In this document: piece after piece, positions 26,116 through 39,960 of the stretch | Numbering within the stretch: position 1 is the first letter of the stretch | Layout: the number at the start of each line of letters is the position of its first letter | Source: Albula goreensis | Taxonomy: Eukaryota > Chordata > Actinopteri > Albuliformes > Albulidae | Reading direction: 5' to 3' | NCBI GenBank assembly: GCA_022829145.1 | Contig: CM040764.1 | Location: 17,694,361-17,758,360 of the forward strand | Length of the DNA stretch: 64,000 nucleotides | Translations under genes and position numbers: made by a program | Notes under the pieces: generated by a model | Database searches by the model: none | Seen by the model: the letters and a program-made list of their open reading frames with translations, nothing else | What the model was told of the DNA's origin: nothing

Positions 26116-27479
26116 GTTAGAACCCGGTGTGCAGCAGGTTGATAGGGTCAACCTTACAGGCTCAGCACCTCAACATATTGCAGCGAGGCCTGGCTTTAGC
26201 AGTGCCTTTTCACAAAACCGTTTCCCCTGTCTGCCACTCCAAAGGTCAGATTTTGTGGGCTCAAGGAAAATAATGCAGTGTGCCAGTTTGTTGCTGAATA
26301 ACCAAGGCTTCTATACTGCAGAAGCTTCTGCAAGATTTACACCCTTCCTTCTTTTTCAGCACACCCATTTCCTTTGTCAGTACAGTCAAAAGAAAAGGCC
26401 CTATTTAAGCCTCTTGTTTTGAGATTTGTCCTTTAACTCAGTTATGCAAGTGCAATTTACACAACCTTTTTACTGAACTATGACTGACAGCCATTATGTA
26501 ACACGATAACACTTGCTTGCATTTGATGATAAAAATGTAAGGGCTGACACTAATGTTGTTCAGTTGAATTTCAGGCGCGTTGTCTTAAATTTTCCAATAT
26601 ACTTTGTTGAATATGTTTAATATGAGAGTAAAATAAACATCTAAACCCTTGAATGTTTAAGGAGAAACCTGATGAATTATAGATCTTTCTGGGCACTTTG
26701 GAAGTATGTCTAATAATCTAGCATATTATTCTGAAATCAAATTCAATAGAGAGCAAAAGAAACACCATATCTAATCTGTGAAAGACCATCTTTTGTCAAT
26801 AGCTCTTTAATGAGCTCAAGTTTCTCATGAAAAATAATTCATAGTCATTGATTTTTCAGCCATTAGATAGCATTCTGAAGCATTCTCAAGGACACTACTG
26901 ATTCTCTAGTCTCCAGTGAAAAAAATCTTCTCATGCTATGCTAAAAAGAAATGTGCTGCTTGTTGTAAATGCTTTGTTTAAAGAAAACATTTTACAGAGC
27001 AACTACTATTACATAAACATTTTCTGAAAAGGAATGTGTTTACTGCCGAAACCTCCCTGTTGAAACAGTTTAAGGCCTCAACATTTCAGAAACAGATATA
27101 TTGCTTTTAGGCTGATGTTATACAACTTATAAAGTTTATATGACGTATATGGATGCCATTGATGTTCACTTTCCACAGCTCTGCATAGCTTTCAGTATTT
27201 TGAGGAAACATTGGGTATTTCACCAGGAATTATGCTGACTAGAGTTTTCTGAAAGAGTCTAGACATTTCCTTGAAAAAATAAAACCCAGGGAAAATTGGT
27301 TTGGTTTCATAGGACAGGCTTTGCAAATGCAAAAATGCCTTGATACATCCAACCCAGCAGTCATTCAGATTTCTACTTACATATACTTATTTACACTTCC
27401 CTGCAAATGAAAAAGAGATGAAGCATCAAGGGGCATTTGGGCTCAGCTATTGAATGACAATTGTAAGGTACAATGAGAG

Positions 27480-27960
27480 CGGCCCAAAGTGCCCTTTAAT
27501 GGAGGTATAATAACGGTCTCCTGGGTTCTGGGTGAGAACTCGTACACACAATTACAAACAACTGAAGTGGAAAGTGGCGAGTGGCGAGTTACCGACAGCT
27601 CGCAATTTGACCCCTGGAACTGGCTCAATCAGCCCACGGTCTCAGAGGCGCGCTGGACTGAAGTGAGCTTGTCAGCACTTTCAGAGCTGCCCCCGCGCCC
27701 AGCCAGAGTGTCCAACCCTGACCGTGTAATGAGGCCGTCTCTCAGGAGGGAGCTGTCCCGTGGAAACCGCCCCGTGCCAACGGGAAAGGCCCCGCGCTCT
27801 AGAGAAACAGCAGCCCCCATAAGGATCATCCTTCCAAGGACCTGCTGCCAAAGCCGGCCCTTATCTGCCATTTACAAAACGCACCGGCGTTTTGCTGTTT
27901 CTCCCGCAGTACCTCTCCTGGAAGGCAGTGCGTATGCTTTGCGCTTTGTTGAGAGCTAGT
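27480..27960. other. GC-richer block with long chance open frame, candidate CNE
   Basis: An open frame of 156 codons (27489-27959, +) crosses CpG-rich DNA, but the conceptual product has no recognisable domain and the frame is open on the opposite strand too. This is typical of GC-rich non-coding DNA. A direct repeat gtggcgagtggcgag lies near 27574. Confidence 0.3.
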
Positions 27961-28679
27961 GCACCATTTTGGAAAAGAAAAATGGAGAAATAGTTTTCAG
28001 CAACACAAATCAAGGTACCTGAAATACACAGAGAGATAAGTTCTTGTACAAACTAATCACAATAAATTATAGTAATAGGAAATGAATTGACAAATTGATT
28101 TCCCAATGCGCTGGAAAATTTAATTTAACTGGCCCTCGGCTAAAAACATCTGTTTAGGTGAAGCCAGTGTATCTTTTTTTTTTGGATAATCCTGTCAGAA
28201 TTATTTGCTGTAATGGTTTTGCCCTTTCTTGATGTTTATCGGTGAGACTCCTATGGCAGTGAGTCATTTCTTTTTGGAGTTTGTTATGTGTCAGAAAACT
28301 ACTTTTGGCCAAAGGCAGAGTTCATGAAACTTCTAAGATATATATAAATATATATTATGCATCAAAACCCAGGTGTTATTTGGGAAGACTGCTGCACCCG
28401 CAAACATCTAAAGCTGCCTGAGAGGAATCCATCTCTTATGTCCCTACTATCCATGCACAACTTCCAGAGAAACTCAAATATACAGTACTGACAGAAAATA
28501 TATTTTGCTGGCCTCATTTAAAGCTTGTTACTTTTATTCAGAATGCTCTTCCCCTCTGTCTCTCACAGCAAACTGAGGGATGTTTTTCTATTTTGTGATG
28601 AAACTGAAAGCTGAAGTAAAAAACATCCAATCATTTCTCAAGTTACATTGATACAATTACACTAATTACATTTGCAATA

Positions 28680-28990
28680 TTCTGGCCTGAATCATCACTG
28701 AGGATGTTGTGTTAAATTTCCCCTTCTGGAAGAGGAGAGTCTGGTCTCCATTTATTAAATTGATGGTGTAATTCATTGGTTTTCAGACTAATGGGATTTG
28801 TAATTAAAGCTCAGAGCAAAAGCGACTCAAACTGTAAATCTTCCTATTTAAACTCACTAGGGTTTAGATATTCAATCCTATTAGCTGCAGCAGGTTAAGG
28901 ACCATTTTAAAAATCAGGGCTTAGTTCTTTAATTGGCTGGTAGTCTGCAAGCGATGACCTTTCTTTTAAAATAATAGCCCTATGGATGTC
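28680..28990. other. TAAT-rich block, candidate CNE
   Basis: Words attaaattg, gtaattcattgg, actaatggg and gtaattaaagc occur within about 65 bp (28751-28810), followed by ctattagctgcagcagg. The composition resembles homeodomain-rich enhancers, but chance in AT-rich DNA is possible. Confidence 0.25.
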
Positions 28991-29539
28991 TGAGATAGCA
29001 CACTGGTGGGTTGTTTTGACAGTAGTACAGTGTGTAGGAAAGAGGGAGTTGCTGTGTGACTGAATGGCTGTGGGAGTTAAATAGAGGTACGGGGTGGAAT
29101 AAGTTTGCGCATTGTGTTGAATTTATTTGCTTCTGTCGGATTACATCCAACTGAACAATTGTCTCTGTATAATTTTACAGTATCCCATATACCCTCTGTG
29201 GTGTTACTGATAAGGGCCTACAAATGTAATCATTCTTATGGTCGTTACCAGCTGAAATGGTTACAGGTTAGTTATTTATCCAAGGTGTTGTTGTTATGAA
29301 CCAGCATAAGCCCATTCGTTTGAAGAACCAGTACCTGGTACCTGTGACGGTAAAGAGCACGCACACAAACAAATGAAACAAAGCAGCTCATATCGTCTGT
29401 GCTTGGGGATGGCAAAGCCCAAAGCTTTATCTTACAAAATAGCATTACGCATTGTATAATTATGTATGAAATACAGTAATGTAGCATAACTGTTTATCTG
29501 TATTTTCATTCACCAGCATATTCATTCAGGAAACAGCTT

Positions 29540-29970
29540 TAGGCCTCCCCCTCTGGATGAGGACATCGGCTAAGTGGTTTATCAGTGATGAAAATCGTTC
29601 AGGGGTATCTTTAAAGCTGTAAATGACCTAGCGGTCCGCCTCATTTTTTGTGACTGCACTCCCATCCATGGGCTGGTTCTGGCAGGTGAGCCAGGACCGT
29701 CCCTGAAAGGTTGTTTACGTCTCAGGTTGTGTACACCACGCTCCAGTAATTACTGCAAGCCCACGCTCCTCTGTGAGAAAGGCAGAGGGTTCCCCACGCT
29801 GAGCCGTCTGCGAGGTACACAGTGGGGAAGAGCCCTCTCTCTATAATGCTTGACCTTTTAAACAGTGCAGAAGTGAGGGTAGGATCGGTGGCAGTTTAAT
29901 TATAGCCCTGACCCCAGTTAGATTAAACCAACCGGAAAGGTCTGTAGTAACGTCTTCAAGGATCCCCACT
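29540..29970. other. GC-richer block, candidate CNE
   Basis: The block includes gatgaggacatcggctaag near 29554, ccctgaaaggttgtttacgtctcagg near 29700 and cccacgctcctctgtgagaaaggc near 29760. The composition changes abruptly from the AT-rich flanks. There is no open frame of note. Confidence 0.25.
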
Positions 29971-31968
29971 GCACACCAGTCTCTGCCACACATCCCCCTA
30001 TCTTTCATTATATGTTTCAAGGACTGGATATTGGCGATACTTCAGGTAAAAATCAATTACTGGGCAAATTGAACCCCGACTCAAATAGCAACCAGCACAC
30101 CGTCCCTATGTATTCTTGCTTTGAGTTAAAGGAAAATAATTAGAATAATTGTTTCGGTTCATGTACAAATATGTGCCTCCCCAGGAGTAGATGAATCATG
30201 TGCAGCGAGGATCTGATGTCAGCGTGACATTTACAGACCAGTGGAGCCTTCACCTTGACTCTGAATCAGATGCCGCAAGGTCTTTTTGTAAAGGTTTTCG
30301 GGCTAATTAGGGAGTAATAACCAAATGAGTGGCTGGCACAGTGACATACATCAGAAATGTTGGCACACTTGGTGTACGAAAGTAAGGATTAAAATTTGAC
30401 TTGTTCACTTGTTCGCCTTTTGATCTCAATTCAGATGTGAACTGTGGTAATGAATGCCTGTTATGATGTTAAACAAGGCCAAACATGAAATATGAATAAG
30501 TCTTTAATAGTGCACATTTTTCTTAACCAAAGCAATTTTTACATTCAGCTGCTCAGCTAATACCTCTCATGGTCAATGCATTCACTTACACTGGCCTTAA
30601 ATTACTATGCCATTAGCAAATCTTTAATTCTCTTTTCAAAAGAAGTATGTGCATTGTGAAAAATGTGATATGTTGTACTGGCTTTCTAAGACGGTTTTGT
30701 AGTACAATTGGCTTGGCAACCTGTAGCCGATTTGAGTTTGTTGCTGAGCAGTCTGTGATTATAGATTAAACACATTCCACTACTGAAATATCTATGTCCC
30801 GGTATATATAGCACTGCGTCTTCTATCTAAGCCTTTTTTTTGTATAACGGATGTATTGTTCCAAACTTTTTCATGCGCTCCTTTTCCCTGTGAGGCTACA
30901 ACTCAGACATGCTGGATACATGATTTGATTGGCTTGACAGACAGGCAGTAGCCTGTTTGCTATGCTGTAACATCACACTGACTAGCAACGGTGAATGTAC
31001 TGGAGCATATTGATCTCCCCATTGCATTTCATTTCTTTCTGCTCACGAACAGTATTTCTTTTTTACTTTTGTCTTTGGGAATATTGTGTTCCATCTTAAA
31101 CAAAAGAATAGTTAGGATCTTTGAATTTGATTGGAAGCAGTTCATTTTCAATGCCGTAATGGCCTTGGTTCACATTTCCGGATCGCTACCTCAGTCTTTT
31201 TGGTACTTGATGTTAGTAACATGATCTGAAAAGTGTCTGACAGATATTTTGGAATTTTAATCGATGATCGCCATTTTTTAAGCCTCATGTTGAGTGCCTG
31301 GTAAAAAAGTATAAATTTGGGTTTTATTTGAGGAACATATCTTGTTTTAATTTTGATTTCAGGTAGAGATCACTTGCAACTTTTATGCCCTTTCTTTCTT
31401 ATTGGGTTCTGTTGTACATGAATGCCTCATTGTCTTCACAGGTTGGATACTGTGTGCCATTGTGCTTTGAGGTTCATTTCTTATTGTGGAGCTCTAACTC
31501 ATTACTGCACAATACATTCCATACTTAATTGGCCCACACTAAACATACAAAGGCTTAGTCATCCGTATATTTTATCTCTAAAGCCATTTTAGGAAATCTC
31601 CCTTCCTATTTTTGCAGATGTGTGTCACTAAAATGTAGATCCAATAATAGGTTACAGTCTGAAGCCACTGTCTGTGGCTGTTCTGAAAGCTCACACTGAG
31701 TTTTGCTAGAAGGCCTTTATTCATTCTGCACCCTCTGCCTTCAGGAAGACCTGAAACTCAGCCAGTCTCAGTGAATTTAAAGCTATTGTGAAGAAGTTGG
31801 GAACAGATTCTTTTGGCAATTTCATCTGTAAATCAATCACTTTTTGCACTTGCTCATTTTTTGTACACTTTGCTTATATGTGTTCTTTTTGTATGCATTA
31901 ATTTTGTATTGTCTAAAGCTAAATGCGCTGCCCTTTGGCTGGATGAAACTGGTGAATTAGGAGTTAAT

Positions 31969-32001
31969 GATAATAACAATAATGATAATAACAACAACAA
32001 C

Positions 32002-32050
<49 letters not shown>

Positions 32051-32064
32051 GTAATAATAATAAT
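31969..32064. repeat. (AAT)n microsatellite with AAC/GAT interruptions
   Basis: About 95 bp of trinucleotide repeat, mostly AAT, interrupted by aac, gat and cagt units. It gives a poly-Asn open frame on the + strand and poly-Leu on the - strand, neither of which is a gene. It directly precedes a SINE-like stretch at 32100-32265. Confidence 0.97.
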
Positions 32065-32099
32065 ATGTGTGGCCTTATCTGATGAACACCACTGTTGGG

Positions 32100-32265
32100 G
32101 CATTGCTGTGGTGTTGCAGCAGCATTGCGGGAGTCAGGCCTGCTGTAGCCCTTTAGTGTTGGTTGAGATAATGAAGTGTTTGCTTGTTCTTCCCAGGTGG
32201 GATGTAGTCGCTGTCCCCTTGAGCGAGGCACTGTACCTCAGCTGCTCTGCTAAAGCCTTGTAAAC
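32100..32265. mobile_element. SINE-like fragment
   Basis: The motif ccccttgagcgaggcactg at 32215-32233, followed by ctcagctgctctgctaaagcc, resembles the 3' portion of fish tRNA-derived SINEs. It lies just downstream of the (AAT)n microsatellite, a common association of retroelement tails. The 5' boundary is uncertain. Confidence 0.45.
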
Positions 32266-35200
32266 ATCGTTAGATTGTGAACGTGCATAACTTCCAGCAT
32301 CGTGACTCACCCATCCCCAAACAAATAAATTACCATGCCAAAACAATTTAATGAACATACGTGAGCTGCAGAAAATATTAGACTTTGCACCTCAAACGAT
32401 AAAATGATGATGTGTGAATTTCATGTAAAGTAGAACTTAGAACTACAGTTCTACAGTTGTGCTCCCAACAGTCTCAAGGCTGTGAAAATTGCACATCACC
32501 ATTCTCTGATGAGTGGGTGTCTGCTTTGTAGTGTCCTGTGGTTAAAAGGTCAAGCCACTAGACTTTTTGTTCCTTTTATAGTGGGTCAGTCGGGGGAGAA
32601 AATAAGGGGGTTTGTGGGTGTTGGACCGAAACCATACGGTGTGGAAATGAGAAAGGTGGAGCTGTAGAGGGAGTCGTGCCGTGCTATAAAAGAGAGCCTG
32701 GCAGGAGGCAGCACTTGAAACAAAGCCGAGATGGGTCAGACTGACAGAGGCCAGTTTGCAATCAACTATATTGACATCGGTATCCTTCCAGCTGCTGCTC
32801 TGGCTAGGCTAATATTTGGGTTGTTAACACTCCAATGGAAAGACATTTCAAGCGTAGTGCGGTCCTGCTTTTGGTACTTGAAAATTAGACACTGAAATCG
32901 ATCAGATTTTTTCCATTAGTTAAGGAGTTGTGTAGAGGACCCCCTTTTATTTACTGTACAATTACTGTGAATCAAAGGGTTGTCTTGAATCCTATATTTT
33001 TTGTCAAACCACAGAACTATATAATGGTACCTAATATCTTTATGTGTTTCAAAGCCTGAGCCATGACATCATCCCCTGCCAGAAAACGATGGCATTTTGC
33101 ATTGTGTCTGAATGGTAGCAGAGTCCTAGAAAGCTTATCTTACTGTGAATCCAATGATGCAAGGGCCCGACTTCACAGTGGCTCAGGGGCCCACACCCCA
33201 AGACTAGGCTGGCATGCCTCTCTGATGTGAGGTGATTCTCTAGATTGGCTCTTCACACTTGCCCCACACAGTCTGCTGTTTATATGAGGGAGGCTGACAA
33301 TAAACATTTTTCCCCCTGCAGAAGGATCAGCTTTTACAGGATTAGTGGGATAAACCAGAACTACAAGGGCAAATCTTCATTCTCTCATAACACTTTAGAG
33401 ATAAGTTCTCACCCAAGTTGATTCTAGGTAGACTGTTGTGTTGTATATATTATATAGACCTTGGCAGTAAAATCATGGCATTCACCTTTTAAGCAGCTAA
33501 CATTTACATTTGCCTCTACTTTTTTCCATTCACTCAATAATTTCAGCAAATTAGTTTTCTAGTATTGACCCTGTAGAGCCTGAATCAAGAATGTGTTAAT
33601 GTTAAGGTTGCAAAGAATCAACAAGATATTCACTTTGGCATCTTCTTGTGTACCTAAGCCACGTCTGTTGTAGATTCATGATTTATGTTCACTCCCTGGC
33701 AAAATCCTTTATCGGAGACCATCCCCAGTTGATAACCAGGCCCATATTAATCACTCACAGATGAACTGGGATTCTAAATTCCGTGTGATGGCACTGATAG
33801 TGCACTTCTGATACAGTGGTAGAAACCTGGGCTACATCTCTAATTAACTTTGATCTGTATTCACTGCACATCTATCTGGTGTAGCGTACCATGCAAGCCT
33901 GCTCATGAGATGTGAGCAAGAATATCATTTCTGTGGGATATTGTGTAGGGGCATGTTTGAACTTCACAGGTCATTACAGTTTAAAGAGGGATATTCTTGT
34001 CATTGAAATGTACATCAAGTTTCTTTTTTTATGTGAGCTCAATAGATATTCTTATTCTATTTCTCCCACTACTCTTATTTCACAGTTTGCTCTGCACTTC
34101 ATTTTAAGTGTATTAAGAAGTTTATCACCATTGGTGTATCAGCATACATAAGGTTTTACCAGAATAGATACAAAATCTATTTTGTAGCAGGTGCAACGTG
34201 ATTTTATAGGTTAAATATGCAGAGTTATATTTGTCATTGACATGCTGCTTCTGTAGGGGGTTTAATGTGCAATCAATTCAGTGTAGGTGGACATGCACAA
34301 GTACAGGAGACATAACCTCAACTAAGGAAGAACCCTCTTGTGAAAAGGATTTTTTCATTTTCAGTAGGATTTTATTATGGCAATAGTGCCCCCGACATGC
34401 TTGCGGCAAGGTTGGACCGGGAAACTAGACTCAAATCACTGTGTTGCATTTCAACACACAGGTAGCTGTGATGTTGCATTCTGGACAGGGGAGTCTTTTG
34501 TGTGAAGCAGTGAGAGCTGATTTAATCCAGTGGTGGTCTGTGCAAAGCAGCATCTTAATGTTTTACCATGAGGCAGCAGATGTTTCATTTGTCTCAACAG
34601 AGGGACATGAAAGAGCTTCATCACTACCTGCTCTCTCCCCAAGCTTGATAAGGCAATCTACTGAGCTCAGCTCAGATGTAAATGCCAAGGGAATTTTAGA
34701 TCTGGAAAAAAAAAATAAAAAAATCAGTAATAATGTTACTCTAACATATAAATAAACAAGCTTTAAAAATTCCCAGCTTGCCCTAGAAGAGAAAGGGAGC
34801 CTGTCTGCGTTTTACATTGCTACCTGACTGTGAGTCGCTTGCCAGACAAATCCTTAAGGAAAATGAATAAATTTGGGCCTCTGCATGGCTAATGCAGTAA
34901 AGGAGACTGTTCATTGTGCAGCTGCGAGTCCTGTGACTGAATGCTCCAAGTTCCATTACTGGAGATAGCCAGAGGTCTGTATAGACAAGGAAAGAATTGG
35001 CTCAGTTTCACTGGGGGAAGATGGGGGTAAGGTTCATCTGTCTTAGCCCTTCCTGACTGGTCTGTTGCCTGTAGGCATGTGATCTGAGCATATGAACACA
35101 TGAGCTGACTGTGTTCCTCCAACAGTGTAGGCAGAATGTGGTAAGTGACTTATGCATGGTGTGGAAAGTGGAAAGCATGTTAAAGCATGTTGACATGTGA

Positions 35201-36309
35201 ATGGAAGGATGTCATACCTCACCATCCTGAGTGTGTGAGAGAGGGTTGATATGCTGAGTCTGATAAGTTTGGTTCTGGTTAGAAAAGGGGGAATGATTAA
35301 AAAAAGAAAATAATTAATAAATTAGGCCAATTTTCCAGCCACCAAGAAGCTAAATCACAGCTATCCACTACATAACCTCCAAGGTCAAATAGCATACTTC
35401 TGAAAGTTTTCAAAGTTGGGTCACCAACAATTCAGAAATATTCTTAAGATCTTAAGATAAAAAAGAGTAAGGAGATATATCTGCCTATTTTAGGCATTCT
35501 TTGGTTATTACATTCGGTTATATTGTGTGGTGTTTCTCTTCCAAATTATTTATTCATTAAAAATGTAAAATGACATAAGGCTATGGCTTTTTAAAGCAGA
35601 ATGGCATTGGGGATTGGAATGCTTGAAATCGCAACAGAAATAAAGCACGTAGGAGCAAGTAAACAAAAAATAATGATGATTTATTATTGTAAGCTGCGTG
35701 GCTTCAAGGTAACAACAAAAGAAGCTTGAAGGACCTAATAATAGTGCAGATAGACTGAGAATAACACACGCAGGAATGACCCTGTACTCTCTGTGCTATT
35801 CAGCTGCTTGGAGTAGCTCTGTATGTTCTTTAATCTAGAAAAGAATATCCTAAATTCAGTCTACTCACATCAAGCATCAGTCCAGTGGGAACGACAGTAT
35901 CTTATTCTGAACTTTGTTGTTCACTTTCCACTTTTTTGATTCCCTGACCTGAACAACAACCAGACAAGTTGATCTCCCTTAGCAACCATGCCAACAGACT
36001 TTAAAGGGGGGTCATGAGCACATGACTCCTCAGACTCACATGTTGACAAGCCCCTGCTTCCTTACACATTGCCAACACACCAACAGCATACTGCCCATGT
36101 CAATGGGATGTCATGAGGCCGGCGTATCATTTAGTGTATCTACAGGCTTGTATCATTTTCTAGGAAGGCTGTGTGCTTGAACCCCTATCTTTGTAGCCTG
36201 AGCCACCTACAGGACGAGTGAATGTTGCAGTTTACTCTTATCACTTAACAAGGTAAAGTTCTGCCTTCGGCGACTCAGCTGAGATGATGATGTGCAATAT
36301 TTGTCTCCA

Positions 36310-36870
36310 TGGCTGTGTATTAATGTCATGACCTCATCAGAATTTCTGGATCAGATCTGAGCAGGTGGCCTCCACCTGGGCGGCCTTACATAAATCCACC
36401 CCACCAGAAACGCCTCTGTGAACCTGCCCCGTCGAAGGACAGGTGCCACCAGAGCGATGATTGACAAGTGCAGGTTCATATGGTGATGGATGCCATCAAA
36501 GGGCACGCTAGACCTCTCTTGTCTGTGCTGCGCTGATGGAGATGCCAAACACAACACGTGTGTACGCTAGCACTGTGGTGGGGGAGTCCGACAGAACCAA
36601 TTATCTGGGCTTTGTGTGACGATGATGTGGCTTGAGCATCGCAGCCCATCCCCCCCACCCCCTGCTGAGAGCTATGATGCGGCTGTCAGTCACTGAGACA
36701 TGGGACTCTGACACTTGCTTGGGGCCTGCCTCAGGGGCCGAAGCAGGAGAAAGCAGACCAGAATCCAGAGCAATGGAGCTTCCTGATTGGTTCCCTTGTG
36801 CCTTAGACCCAGACAGTATCTAAGAGCTGACTGTGCGGAGCACCCGTCCAGTAGTCCACATTTGGAACTC
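36310..36870. other. GC-richer block, candidate CNE
   Basis: A 560-bp segment with ggtggcctccacctgg (an inverted repeat aggtggcctccacct-type word near 36363), CpGs in cgtcgaagg, and a C run near 36650. Open frames on both strands are short and dissimilar to proteins. Confidence 0.27.
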
Positions 36871-37736
36871 TGCATTACAAGTCCCCATGCTCTCTGGATC
36901 CTTCTCACGTAAATCAGTTTTGAATAAACACCCAGCCGTTCATTAATCGCAGTCAAACAGGTTTCTTTGTGAATTTTTTTTTTTGAGGCCTTGCTGCTTC
37001 AGTGGGCAGCACCTTTTATTACGGTAAATTAGTTTGTTTGGCATATTTCCAGTATCCCACACCCTCTTTCCCAAAGGCTTTTAAAAGCCCATTGATAGAT
37101 CTAATGGTCTATTAGAGTGTGGTTTGAAAGCATCTATTTTTATTGAAGCTCACAGACTACCCCTAACCTGAAGGTTGGCATTAATGAGGATTCTGGGTGC
37201 CTGCCTCCCCATCACATGGAAGGAGGTGGCTAGCCATTGCTAACGTGCTCTGAGGCCCAAATCTTAATTACGACAAGCCATGACTATATGGCTCCCACTT
37301 CAAGTTCCAGAAAGGAATGTGGGGCTGCCTGCAGATAGGGATTTATAACTTACAGAAGCAACAAAGTTTAAAAACCATTTTATGTGATATGGTCCTGCAT
37401 TTTAATCTATAATTCAGCTCTAAATAATTTGCATTTCCTGTAAGATATTTATAGCTCTTCTAACCATCAAAGCAATGGTTACTTTCTGAAAACTGCAGTG
37501 AAAACTGTGTATACATTTTAGTTGTATATATAAAACCCAATAATTATTTCATTCAAATGTGTCCTTCCTGAAACATTGACAGTTACAGGAATATCAGAAT
37601 AGCAAATGCTACTGAACTCTGAACTGGATGAATGTAAATGCACACACACATTTACACACACTGCATATTTCTCATGACACATAAATGCACATTTTCACAC
37701 AAATGCACATGCATATACTCGGACATGTGCGGGCAA

Positions 37737-37754
37737 ACACACACACACACACAC

Positions 37755-37786
<32 letters not shown>
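37737..37786. repeat. (CA)n microsatellite
   Basis: About 50 bp of CA dinucleotides with one CG interruption at about 37759. It is preceded by a looser CA/TG-rich stretch from about 37638 containing a SINE-tail-like aatgtaaatg near 37631. Confidence 0.97.
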
Positions 37787-39679
37787 GCATATTCCCTCAC
37801 ATACATGGTCACATTCACACAGTTGCACCATAAGATTGATGGACCAGCACCCGGTGTAGTTCTCATTTGTTGGCCTCCCTGGCTCTGGCATTGATAGCAG
37901 CCGCTACTGATAAGGTTAGTCTGCCGGAGGCTGATAAACCCTCTGGACACCACTGACAACTTTGAACACAATCACTCAGGATGAGTGGCGGCCATAATCC
38001 ATCTCCGTAGCAACCGTCCAGTAACGACAACCTCTGGGGGTCAGGTGGGTAAATTGAATGGCACTGCAGTGCAGTGCAGGGGGGGAACTTTGATTAATTA
38101 TCCCGGTGATGTTCAGATAAAAATAATGGGGTTAATCACCTCTCACAGCGCAGGTATAAGAGGAGTGAAGAGATCTGATAAGCCTATAGGAGCTGCTGGG
38201 TGGGGGCTGAGCCAACTTTCTTGTCTGATGGGTGGTACAATATTTTGGGCTGGAGTTTTGCCATACATGTGTAGGATAGTAGTAATGTTTTTCCTATGAT
38301 TGTATCAGTTCAGTACATTACATCTGAGATTTACATGATAGAATTAATTACAGCTTTTTTACCTGTTTTGTACTTCATGAGAGGTTTTCTCAGACCAGAA
38401 GTGGTTTTCTTGCGCTCTCTTGTAGACCATGTAAAACAGGTCATTGCATCTAAATTCAGTCAGACTTAACTGGTGCATTTTGTCGATTTTATTGAGAATT
38501 ACACAGATGTATAATTTAGGAAATGGCCTTCACTAACCAAAACCAGTGATTACACTTGGAAGATTGTATGACCCAGATCAGTGGTATGCAGAATGCAGCG
38601 ATCTGTAATGGAACACAGCCGGTCATTTCCGACATTCTCAGTCTGTGTTGGCCCCACAGGAAGTAGTACGAATTTGATATCATTTCCCGTTTTCAGTCCT
38701 GAGGCAGGGGACTTCATTAGAGTGACGTGTACAATCTGAACACATCTTGTGTTCAGCTTTCAGCAGGTCCATACCCCGTCTTGTCTCCTGAGTGACATTT
38801 GTTCTGTGCAGAGGATCACAGAAATGTATAATGTTTTGCACTACAAAATTATATTGCTAATGAATTTCTCAAAACAGCTGTTTGTAATTCATGTCTACAG
38901 GTTCTCAACTCAACTTTTAATTCCGTCCGGTTGCGTACTTATCCAAATTACAGATTCTGGTAAATCATTTTTTATCATAATCCTGTGATTACAGAAGATG
39001 TGGTGCTCTATTTGCTGGAGATGCTTGAATGTTCACTGGGAACGTGACTAGTTACATCAATCTAAATGAGAACAGTAATGTTTAATGAACAAGAAATCTG
39101 AAGAGAAAAAGAGCCATTTCACTTTTTTTAATATGTTTCTTATCTATTTTTTTCTTATGAAAACACATAGTGGCCACTATTGTTCTCTTTTGTGCTTCCA
39201 AGAAGATGAGAATTGTTGTAACTATTGATTGAAAGCAGCAGCATAAAAGCAATCCAAACTGACTTTAATTTGCTGAAGGAAGCTTGCTTTTACACTTTTT
39301 GAAGTAGAATATTTTAGAATGTGCATGTAGTCTTCAGTGTGGCATACAGTTTCAAAAACCAAATATATTTATTTTAATTTGTTGAATATGTCACTCAGAT
39401 GCTTTACCATGTCCTGTATGCTTTAGTGTTGCTGTGAATAATAAAGGAAGGACATGAAGGTGCTTGTTTTGTATAATTTTGTCTTCTCCTGCTGAGAAGT
39501 GGAATACGTGAGGGTAAATTCATCCCTTTGGTCTTTGTGGAAGCAAAATAAAAACACCCCATCCAATTATAGCCACTTTTTTCAATGAGAGCTTGAATCT
39601 AAGATTCAATCACAGTTTTTCCCCATAAATAAAATAAAGGATGGGTTGAAGAATATGTAAGATGTCAAACCGAATGCGT

Positions 39680-39960
39680 AGCAAATCATCTTAGATAAAG
39701 GGTAAGAAGATGAATGACGTCCAGTGGACGTGTTGGATACGTCACTGGATTTGCTGCATTTTTGACCATGAGATTACTAGATCAAATCTCAGGTAATACA
39801 GGATTACAAAGGATTATTGGCAACACTGGATTATTTGTTCAAATCTGAAGGGTACAAATCGGCTGTGGCACCCTTGAGTAAGATACTTTACCTGTGGCAT
39901 GACAGTCAAAATCCCCATCAAAACATGAAAAATCATATTCATTGGATCTGAAGCATAATA
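39680..39960. mobile_element. Degenerate tRNA-derived SINE-like remnants
   Basis: A segment at 39691-39718 (ttagataaag, tgaatgac) resembles the tail of fish SINEs that reads like 'ggataaaagcgtctgctaaatgac'. Next comes a B-box-like agatcaaatctc near 39779 and then cacccttgagtaagatac near 39869. The last is close to the 'cccttgagcaaggcact' core of many fish tRNA-derived SINEs. These may be two adjacent fragments. No target-site duplication was established. Confidence 0.5.

Noticed and set aside
27489..27959. 156-codon + strand open frame
   Set aside because: It has no recognisable domain, a parallel open frame on the opposite strand and GC-rich composition. Chance opening in non-coding DNA is more likely.
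31813..32082. Poly-Asn open frame
   Set aside because: It is a translation artefact of the (AAT)n microsatellite.
37638..37971. His/Thr- and Cys/Val-repeat open frames
   Set aside because: They are products of the (CA)n microsatellite read in different frames.
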